A DNA stretch of 6,693 nt from positions 1 to 6,693 of the forward strand of contig SLIE01000150.1 of NCBI GenBank assembly GCA_007135795.1, given 5' to 3'. The stretch is from Desulfobacterales bacterium. Lineage in GTDB: Bacteria; Desulfobacterota; Desulfobacteria; Desulfobacterales; Desulfosalsimonadaceae. The translations under genes and the position numbers were made by a program. Shown one piece after another: positions 1 through 4,929 of the stretch (its first letter is position 1; each line of letters opens with the position of its first letter). The notes below the pieces were generated by a model that made no database searches, was not told the DNA's origin, and saw only the letters and a program-made list of their open reading frames with translations.

Positions 1-1
1 A

Positions 2-29
2 TTCATAAATATTACCCAAACATTATAAT
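2..29 (+). promoter_or_regulatory. Candidate sigma70-type promoter for the small winged-helix-like gene
   Basis: A perfect TATAAT lies at 24-29. A weak -35-like TTCATA (4 of 6 matches to TTGACA) lies at 2-7, with a 16-bp spacer. Transcription would begin near position 36 and give a leader of about 55 nt before the ATG at 92. The region is AT-rich, so a chance match is quite possible, and the true promoter could lie left of the window. Confidence 0.3.
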
Positions 30-79
30 CATATCGTTCGCTTTTAAAGATTTACACCATAACCATACCATTTTATCCT

Positions 80-89
80 GAGGGGGGAG
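80..89 (+). promoter_or_regulatory. Strong purine-rich ribosome binding site
   Basis: The stretch GAGGGGGGAG lies just before the ATG at 92. Its GAGG part (80-83) sits 8 nt from the start codon, a standard Shine-Dalgarno distance, while the second GGAG (86-89) is only 2 nt away. This site fixes the start of the 121-residue protein and is the best evidence that the small frame is really translated. Confidence 0.7.
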
Positions 90-91
90 TA

Positions 92-457
92 ATGGCAAAT
101 CAAAAAAGAGTGGCGCAGAGTTTTGACTCCATGATCAAGTACTTTCTAAAGCAGTATAACTTTGCGACCAGACAGGATATCGATCGTCTGGCACAAAAAT
201 TGGATTCTCTGGAAAAAAAAATCTCAGCCACAAAACACAATGGGAATACTAACGAAGCCAATAAGAACAACACAAAAAACGGATCCGCCTCCGACATGGT
301 AATAGATGCTATTTCCGGCATCGGCACAGGAGCAAATTTTGCCGATATCCAGGAGAAAACACAATTTGACGATAAAAAGCTACGCAATATCATATATCGG
401 CTCAATAAGCAGGGCAAAATCCGTAGAAAAAAACGGGGTGTCTACATTCCCTTGTAA
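92..457 (+). CDS. Small protein with helical N-terminus and probable winged-helix C-terminus, function unknown
   Basis: I do not recognise a named family. The 121-residue protein has three visible parts. Residues 5-45 are predicted helical: an amphipathic stretch (AQSFDSMIKYFLKQY) and then a heptad-like segment (TRQDIDRLAQKLDSLEKKI) that could form a coiled coil and resembles the helices of phasin-like proteins. Residues 46-66 are a polar Asn/Lys-rich linker with little predicted structure. Residues 67-120 have the spacing of a winged helix: helix 67-76, helix 82-89, a likely recognition helix 93-107 (DDKKLRNIIYRLNKQG), then a basic wing (KIRRKKRGVYIP). This suggests an oligomerising DNA- or RNA-binding protein, which is inference only. 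There is no signal peptide or membrane segment, so it should be cytosolic. The start is set by a strong ribosome binding site. The gene appears monocistronic: the next plus-strand gene begins 387 bp downstream. It could instead be a phasin-like or nucleoid-associated protein. Confidence 0.75.
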   Translation: MANQKRVAQSFDSMIKYFLKQYNFATRQDIDRLAQKLDSLEKKISATKHNGNTNEANKNNTKNGSASDMVIDAISGIGTGANFADIQEKTQFDDKKLRNIIYRLNKQGKIRRKKRGVYIPL

Positions 458-460
458 CAA

Positions 461-501
461 TCTATAGCCGGTTCAAATTTTCCATAGCCGGTTCAAATTT
501 T
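461..501. repeat. Two-copy tandem direct repeat, 20-bp period
   Basis: The 18-mer ATAGCCGGTTCAAATTTT occurs at 464-481 and again exactly at 484-501. Allowing one mismatch, the 21-bp units 461-481 and 481-501 match. It begins four bases after the stop codon of the upstream gene. On the minus strand the unit reads AAAATTTGAACCGGCTAT. Short direct repeats of about 20 bp near the tips of an element are a known trait of IS21-family insertion sequences, where they are thought to bind transposase, so an IS-end remnant is one reading. A protein-binding site array is another. No transposase gene is present. Confidence 0.75.
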
Positions 502-675
502 GACTCCTCTCCATAAAGTCGTCGGATTTCGGTGCTTGTCTGTGCAGGGTTTGCTACCCCGTGAAAGAAATGTGCTGAGCTGACTTCATCCCGCATGGTG
601 GCATCCCCTTTTTTGCCGCCGATGCCCGTGACCCTAAAGATTCACCTTGGCTCCCCACTCAAATAATGATTATAT

Positions 676-705
676 TTTTCAGTTTAACCAATTAAATGAT
701 ACAAT
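676..705 (+). promoter_or_regulatory. Candidate extended -10 promoter upstream of the M16C peptidase gene
   Basis: TGATACAAT at 697-705 is an extended -10 (TG at 697-698, TACAAT at 700-705, 5 of 6 to consensus). A -35-like TTTTCA at 676-681 (4 of 6) lies 18 bp upstream. Use of this promoter would leave a leader of roughly 130 nt before the peptidase start. Several other -10-like boxes in the same AT-rich stretch compete with it, for example TATAAT at 782-787, which lacks a good -35. Confidence 0.3.
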
Positions 706-796
706 CGCCAATCTTTTGGTTTAAATAAAATTTTTACCCCTGATTCATGCATTTTCGAAAAAATTCATTATTTACTTTCGATATAATTGCGAAATA

Positions 797-826
797 TAGA
801 CCCGACAATCTGAATAACGTTATAAT
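797..826 (+). promoter_or_regulatory. Candidate start-proximal promoter of the M16C peptidase gene
   Basis: TATAAT at 821-826 is a perfect -10, with a -35-like TAGACC (4 of 6) at 797-802 and an 18-bp spacer. Transcription would start near 833, leaving a very short leader of about 12 nt that still includes the GGAG at 839-842. The -10 overlaps a 10-bp palindrome, ATAACGTTAT (814-823), which could be an operator or chance. It is an alternative to the candidate at 676-705. Confidence 0.25.
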
Positions 827-838
827 AACCATAATACC

Positions 839-844
839 GGAGAA
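839..844 (+). promoter_or_regulatory. Ribosome binding site that leaves the peptidase start ambiguous
   Basis: GGAGAA is the only Shine-Dalgarno-like sequence close to the gene. The GGAG core ends only 2 nt before the first ATG (845) but 11 nt before the in-frame ATG at 854 (residue 4). Neither distance is ideal. The protein may begin at either codon, a difference of three residues. Confidence 0.5.
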
Positions 845-3835
845 ATGGACTTTATGCAATATGCAGACCCAAGAAATTCCAACATTAAAACAGGCACCCG
901 CATTGGTGGTTACTCTGTCAAAAAAATCATAGAACTTCCGGAAGTTGCGGCGATATATTACGAACTGGCACACGAAGCGACCGGCGCTTCGCACATTCAC
1001 ATAAGCCGTCCTGATTCTGAAAATGCATTTGCCGTAATTTTGAAAACCGTACCCCGGGATTCAACCGGGGTTGCCCACATCCTGGAGCATACAGCCCTTT
1101 GCGGCTCGGTGAAATATCCCGTAAAAGACCCGTTTTTCTCAATGATAAAACGCAGTCTGAATACTTTTATGAATGCACTTACCGCATCTGACTGGACAAT
1201 GTATCCGTTTGCCACCCAGAACCGGAAAGATTATTACAACCTGATGTCCGTGTACCTCGACAGCGTTTTTCACCCGAGGCTGGATCGTTTGAGTTTCATG
1301 CAGGAAGGGCACCGGGTTGAAGTCGAAGGTAATGCGGATGCCTCCGGTGAACCCCGCCTTGTTTACAAGGGAGTGGTATACAACGAAATGAAGGGGGCAA
1401 TGTCTTCACCCGACCAGGTCATGGGTCACGCCATTTTAAACGCACTCTACCCGGATACCACCTACAGCTACAATTCAGGCGGTGACCCCGCGGAAATCCC
1501 AAAACTGTCCCATCAGGATCTACTGGAATTTCATCAATACCATTATCATCCAAGCAACGCGTTTTTTTATACATATGGCGATTTTCCGCTCAAGGATCAC
1601 CTTGAATTCATAGAAAAAACCATTTTATCCGATTATACCCGGATCGATCCACAAACGACGGTTCCGTCACAGCCCCACTGGTTGAGCCCGCGCACGGCAA
1701 ACTACCACTACGCAGCCGATCCCTCTGAAAACCTCGAAAATAAAAGCCAGGTCTGTCTTGCATGGCTTGGTCCGGACATACGCGAGGCATTTGAAGTCCT
1801 TGTGATGACCGTGATCGAACAGATTCTTATAGGAAATTCCGGTTCACCATTGAGAAAGGCACTGATCGATTCAGGCCTTGGAAGCACTTTGAGCGACGGT
1901 TCCGGTTATGATTCCGAAAACAAGGATACCATGTTTGCCTGCGGCCTTAAGGATGTCACCGTGGACTCGGCGGAAAAGATTCAGACAATTATTTTTGATG
2001 TTTTAAATGAACTTGCGGAAAAAGGAATCGACCGCAGGCTTGTAGAAACAGCTCTTCACCAGATCGAGTTTCACAGAAAGGAAGTTTCAAATGTTCCTTT
2101 TCCGTATGGTTTGAAAATGCTTTTGCGGTTTTGCGGCGATTGGATCCATCATGGGAATCCAGCGGACACATTACAATTCGAGTCGCTGCTGGAACGCTTC
2201 TACAATGAACTCGAAAAAGGGCCGATGCTTGAAAACAGCATTCGACGCTATCTTTTGGATAATCCGCACAGGGTCCTTCTAACGCTGGAACCGGACACGG
2301 AACTTGCACGGGTTCAGCACGATCGTGAACAATCGGAACTTGAAGAACTCCGTTTGAGACTTTCCAGTACCGATATTGAAGAAATCAGAAAAGATGCCGA
2401 TCACCTTACTGCCAGGCAGGATGAAACAGAAGATCTTTCATGTCTGCCGACATTGAAGCTCGAAGATATTTCTCCGGATATCAATACCGTATCCGAAAGC
2501 AGCATAATCCCGGATTATTCCTTGTACCGCTACGAACAACCGGTTTCCGGAATCGCCTATTACACGGCTGTTCTGGGGCTAAATTCTCTGCCGCTCGAAT
2601 TGATCCCATTGGTACCGTTTTTCTGTCACACGATAACCCGCATGGGGACCAAAGATTACGACTATGTGGAAATGGCAAGAAAGATCGACCAATACACGGG
2701 AGGTCTGGAATTATCGGTATCCGCGGGGAGCAATTTCCATGGGGATAAAAACAATTGCATGCCGTTTGTAACCTTTTCAGGCAAATGCCTTTCCCGGAAC
2801 ACCGAAAAGATGTTTGACATAGTTGATACGCTTTTCAACGGGTATTCCTTTTCAGACCTGCCGAGACTGAAAACATTGCTTCTTGAGGTACGCTCCGACC
2901 TGGAATCATCAGTTGTCCGGAACGGTCATCGCTATGCCATATCTCTTGCAGCCAGAAATTTTTCAAGTACAAGCGCATTAAACGAAGCATGGCATGGCAT
3001 TCACCATTTAAAGAGTATAAAAGATCTTTCAAATGATCTTTCCGATGAAAAGCTACAGGCGATCGCCGATGACTTAACCCGAATCGCAAAATCGCTTTTC
3101 TTCAAAAACAATATCAAAACCGCAATTATCGCTGAAAAGCCAGATCTTGAAAAAGCATCCGGCATTCTTGAATCCATCTATAAAAAGTTGGATTTTAACC
3201 CGGATGCGGGGTTTAAACCGCCACAATACCATCCTGAACCTGAAATCCCATTCGAAGGCTGGGCCACTTCAAGTGCTGTATCTTTTGTCGCCCGTGTGCT
3301 TGAAACAAATCGCATGGATCATGAAGACGCACCATTGCTGGCAATATTGAGCAAAGTGTTAAAGTCCATGTACCTGCATCGTGAAATTCGCGAAAAAGGC
3401 GGGGCGTACGGCGGTTTTGCCGGTTATCAGCTTGAAAGTGGATTTTTCAGTTTCGGATCATACAGAGATCCGCACATAGAAAACACGCTTTCTGTGTATG
3501 ATGGCGCCCACGAATTCATCAACTCCGACAATTACGGTGAAGACGATATCACTGAAGCGATTTTACAGGTATGTGCTGATTTTGACCATCCGGATCCCCC
3601 CCAAAACGCCTGCAGGCGGCATTTTTACTACCAACTGATCGGACTGACCGACGACATGCGAAGACGATTCAAGGCTGACCTGCTCAAGGTGCGCATGGCG
3701 CAGGTCAAAGGGACTGGAGATCGATATTTCGCCCGGAACAAAGGCCCCTCCGGTATAGCTGTTATATCGAGCGAGGAGAAACTCAATGCCGCAAACGAAA
3801 AACTGGGTGGGGAAATGAAGATTTTTAGAATTTAG
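845..3835 (+). CDS. M16C zinc metallopeptidase, presequence-protease (PreP/Cym1) type
   Basis: This is a complete 996-residue peptidase, the usual length for the PreP branch of the insulinase superfamily. The inverted zinc motif HxxEH is at residues 78-82 (HILEH, followed by the family-typical LCGS). The third zinc ligand is Glu181 in VVYNEMKGAMSSP, and Glu81 is the catalytic base. A PreP-type segment, YNSGGDPAEIPKL, lies at 209-221, followed by YHPSNAFFYTYGD at 234-246. Residues of about 30-430 form the catalytic half, about 470-730 the hinge and M16C-associated region, and about 750-980 the second half. The substrate-binding pair Arg849 and Tyr855 sits in REKGGAYGG. All key residues are intact. 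Members form a closed chamber that cuts unstructured peptides of up to about 65 residues; in mitochondria and plastids they clear targeting peptides. No signal peptide is visible, so a cytosolic peptide scavenger is likely here (inference). The gene stands alone and converges on the minus-strand operon. The start could also be the ATG at 854. Confidence 0.95.
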   Translation: MDFMQYADPRNSNIKTGTRIGGYSVKKIIELPEVAAIYYELAHEATGASHIHISRPDSENAFAVILKTVPRDSTGVAHILEHTALCGSVKYPVKDPFFSMIKRSLNTFMNALTASDWTMYPFATQNRKDYYNLMSVYLDSVFHPRLDRLSFMQEGHRVEVEGNADASGEPRLVYKGVVYNEMKGAMSSPDQVMGHAILNALYPDTTYSYNSGGDPAEIPKLSHQDLLEFHQYHYHPSNAFFYTYGDFPLKDHLEFIEKTILSDYTRIDPQTTVPSQPHWLSPRTANYHYAADPSENLENKSQVCLAWLGPDIREAFEVLVMTVIEQILIGNSGSPLRKALIDSGLGSTLSDGSGYDSENKDTMFACGLKDVTVDSAEKIQTIIFDVLNELAEKGIDRRLVETALHQIEFHRKEVSNVPFPYGLKMLLRFCGDWIHHGNPADTLQFESLLERFYNELEKGPMLENSIRRYLLDNPHRVLLTLEPDTELARVQHDREQSELEELRLRLSSTDIEEIRKDADHLTARQDETEDLSCLPTLKLEDISPDINTVSESSIIPDYSLYRYEQPVSGIAYYTAVLGLNSLPLELIPLVPFFCHTITRMGTKDYDYVEMARKIDQYTGGLELSVSAGSNFHGDKNNCMPFVTFSGKCLSRNTEKMFDIVDTLFNGYSFSDLPRLKTLLLEVRSDLESSVVRNGHRYAISLAARNFSSTSALNEAWHGIHHLKSIKDLSNDLSDEKLQAIADDLTRIAKSLFFKNNIKTAIIAEKPDLEKASGILESIYKKLDFNPDAGFKPPQYHPEPEIPFEGWATSSAVSFVARVLETNRMDHEDAPLLAILSKVLKSMYLHREIREKGGAYGGFAGYQLESGFFSFGSYRDPHIENTLSVYDGAHEFINSDNYGEDDITEAILQVCADFDHPDPPQNACRRHFYYQLIGLTDDMRRRFKADLLKVRMAQVKGTGDRYFARNKGPSGIAVISSEEKLNAANEKLGGEMKIFRI

Positions 3836-3849
3836 TTTAAAACTAAATT
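3829..3849. repeat. AT-rich palindrome spanning the peptidase stop codon
   Basis: The arms AATTTAGTTT (3829-3838) and AAACTAAATT (3840-3849) are exact reverse complements around a single A. The TAG stop (3833-3835) lies within the left arm. It could fold as an AU hairpin of about 7-8 pairs in the mRNA of either convergent gene. It has no GC-rich stem and no T-run right after it on the plus strand, so it is not a classical terminator; it may protect the 3' end or be incidental. Confidence 0.5.
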
Positions 3850-3852
3850 ACG

Positions 3853-3876
3853 AAAAACAAAGCGCACAAAGGGCGC
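3853..3876 (-). terminator. Possible weak terminator for the minus-strand operon
   Basis: Read on the minus strand, a short hairpin (GCGC, 7-nt loop, GCGC; 3876-3862) is followed directly by TTTGTTTTT (3861-3853). The same hairpin sequence can also pair with 3907-3921 as a longer imperfect stem (12 of 15 positions). It lies about 155-180 bp past the stop codon of the DUF2520 gene. The stem is short, so efficiency is doubtful, but it is the only stem followed by a T-rich run in this direction. Confidence 0.3.
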
Positions 3877-3921
3877 AGAGGAAAACGATATTGGCAAATT
3901 TCTGTGGAGCCCTGTGTCCGC
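3862..3921. repeat. Imperfect inverted repeat in the convergent spacer
   Basis: GCGCACAAAGGGCGC (3862-3876) and GAGCCCTGTGTCCGC (3907-3921) are reverse complements at 12 of 15 positions, separated by 30 nt. The purine-rich wording (CACAAAGGGCGCAGAGG on one side, CTGTGGAGCCCTGTGTCC on the other) resembles the CACAGAGG-type intergenic sequences seen dispersed in many bacterial genomes. That likeness is from memory and untested. It may be one copy of such a dispersed element, also serving as part of a terminator. Confidence 0.4.
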
Positions 3922-3958
3922 TGCGGCATATTTTACTGTTATCATTCACATAGTGCTC

Positions 3959-3993
3959 GTCGGTGGGACCTAGAGAAACAAAGTCCCACCGAC
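3959..3993. terminator. Perfect 11-bp stem-loop between convergent genes, possible bidirectional terminator
   Basis: GTCGGTGGGAC (3959-3969) and GTCCCACCGAC (3983-3993) are exact reverse complements with a 13-nt loop, and the stem is GC-rich. It lies 38 bp beyond the end of the minus-strand DUF2520 gene and 123 bp beyond the end of the plus-strand peptidase gene, a natural place for a shared terminator. Neither side has a run of T directly after the stem, so it is not a canonical intrinsic terminator. It may act as an RNA 3'-end stabiliser or a Rho-assisted stop, or be an unrelated inverted repeat. Confidence 0.45.
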
Positions 3994-4030
3994 AATCCTC
4001 AACTGGATCTACAGCATTTTTGAGATCGTT

Positions 4031-4906
4031 CTACTCGTTAAGAATCGACAACAACTCGTCCCGGATGTCACTTGAAATGCTTTTACCGGAATAAGCGATT
4101 TCAACAGTGTATTGTCCAAGCATTTTGTAAAGGGCGGACATGCCCGGTGAGCTTTCTTCTATTGCTTCCAGGTGTGCCTTGACGATAGCCGTATCACCTC
4201 GCCTGATCGGACCGGTCAAGGCCTCCTCCGCACCGGCATTTTCAATATTGGAAAGCGTCCCCATGATCAGCGGCTTTAAGATCTCAAACCGATTGTCGGA
4301 TTCAACACCGGATTCCCCGAGTAAATCGATCGCGAACTTTAAAAGGGTGACCAGGTAGTTCGAGGCAACCACGGCCGCGGCATGGTAGAGCATTTTACCG
4401 GATGTTTGTATCTGAAACGGGGTGGCTCCCAGGTCTTTTGCCATCTTCCATGCCGCGTCAACACATTCCCGGTCTCCTTCAATACCGACCATGATACCTT
4501 TGAAAGGGTTTTTCCCCGAATCGAGAGAACCGAAGCTTTGTAGGGGATGGATGCTTCCTGTTTTTGCATTTGCACCTTTAAGGGCGGATAATTCATCGGA
4601 AGATAACGCCCCGCTGCAATGAAACACCATGACATCGGGTTTCATGCCGCCATGGCCGGCAATTTTTTCAGCGGTTTCCCGAATTACATGATCAGGGGTT
4701 GTGATCAACACGATATCGGCATCCCCGATCACGTCCGATGGGTTGGTCGACACTTTACCTTTAAAACCGATGAGCTCAGCTGCAAGATTGGCCGATTCCA
4801 AACTTCTGCTGGAAAACCCCGCCGGCGGATAACCGGCTTTGAAAAGGTATTTCGTAAAGGACAGACCGGCGCGACCACATCCGATGATCGAAAAAGATCT
4901 TTTCAT
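4031..4906 (-). CDS. Rossmann-like and DUF2520 domain protein (predicted NAD(P)-dependent oxidoreductase)
   Basis: This is a complete 291-residue protein with the two-domain layout of the Rossmann-like/DUF2520 family. The N-terminal nucleotide-binding fold shows GCGRAG at residues 9-14, right after strand SFSII. An Arg at 34 (FSSRS) at the end of the second strand would suit NADP, which is inference. The domain junction carries HCSGALSS (96-103) and SIHPLQSF (118-125), both typical of the family. The C-terminal helical domain has KMLYHAAAVVASNYLVTLL (171-189) and ALTGPIRRGD (229-238). The architecture resembles beta-hydroxyacid dehydrogenases and F420-dependent NADP oxidoreductases, with Lys171 and His175 as plausible catalytic residues. 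The true substrate is not known. The protein is cytosolic. The start is supported by AGGGGG (4920-4915), 8 nt before the ATG. It follows the acyl-CoA synthetase gene by 23 bp, so the two are probably co-transcribed and may act on related acids or CoA esters. The family call is firm and the reaction is unknown. Confidence 0.9.
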   Translation of the reverse strand: MKRSFSIIGCGRAGLSFTKYLFKAGYPPAGFSSRSLESANLAAELIGFKGKVSTNPSDVIGDADIVLITTPDHVIRETAEKIAGHGGMKPDVMVFHCSGALSSDELSALKGANAKTGSIHPLQSFGSLDSGKNPFKGIMVGIEGDRECVDAAWKMAKDLGATPFQIQTSGKMLYHAAAVVASNYLVTLLKFAIDLLGESGVESDNRFEILKPLIMGTLSNIENAGAEEALTGPIRRGDTAIVKAHLEAIEESSPGMSALYKMLGQYTVEIAYSGKSISSDIRDELLSILNE

Positions 4907-4914
4907 GTGTGCAA

Positions 4915-4920
4915 CCCCCT
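4915..4920 (-). promoter_or_regulatory. Ribosome binding site of the DUF2520 gene
   Basis: On the minus strand AGGGGG is followed by an 8-nt spacer and the ATG at 4906. It lies entirely within the 23-bp gap after the synthetase stop codon. That tight packing leaves no room for a separate promoter in the gap and supports a shared transcript. Confidence 0.65.
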
Positions 4921-4929
4921 GCTTGCATA

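Larger units (their letters stand above)
458..844. other. Gene-poor spacer; left part may be a mobile-element remnant
   Basis: No convincing gene is seen here. The spacer has two different halves. Positions 461 to about 660 are GC-richer and start with a 20-bp tandem repeat. On the minus strand this half holds a short open frame at 596-462 (44 codons, starting MRDEVSSAHF and ending ENLNRL) that reads through both repeat copies; it has no evident ribosome binding site and no recognised family. Positions 661-844 are strongly AT-rich and contain several -10-like boxes and short palindromes (752-761 TTTTCGAAAA; 814-823 ATAACGTTAT) upstream of the peptidase gene. The composition step near 660 and the repeat fit a decayed insertion of foreign DNA into an older spacer, but this is inference. 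Confidence 0.4.

Noticed and set aside
100..417. Minus-strand open frame of 105 codons opposite the small winged-helix-like gene
   Set aside because: It has no matching ribosome binding site, whereas the plus-strand frame has a strong one and a coherent domain layout. The Ser/Phe/Cys-rich product looks like an antisense shadow.
467..501. GGTTCAAAT in both repeat copies resembles the T-loop of a tRNA
   Set aside because: The flanking bases do not pair as a T-stem, no acceptor, D or anticodon arm can be built around it, and the same motif appears twice 20 bp apart.
752..823. Short palindromes TTTTCGAAAA (752-761) and ATAACGTTAT (814-823) as operators
   Set aside because: Ten-base palindromes are expected by chance in AT-rich DNA, and neither matches a regulator site I can name with confidence.
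1989..2309. Minus-strand open frame of 106 codons inside the peptidase gene
   Set aside because: It is fully antisense to a conserved catalytic protein, its composition is Cys/Pro/Arg-rich in the manner of a shadow frame, and no family is recognised.
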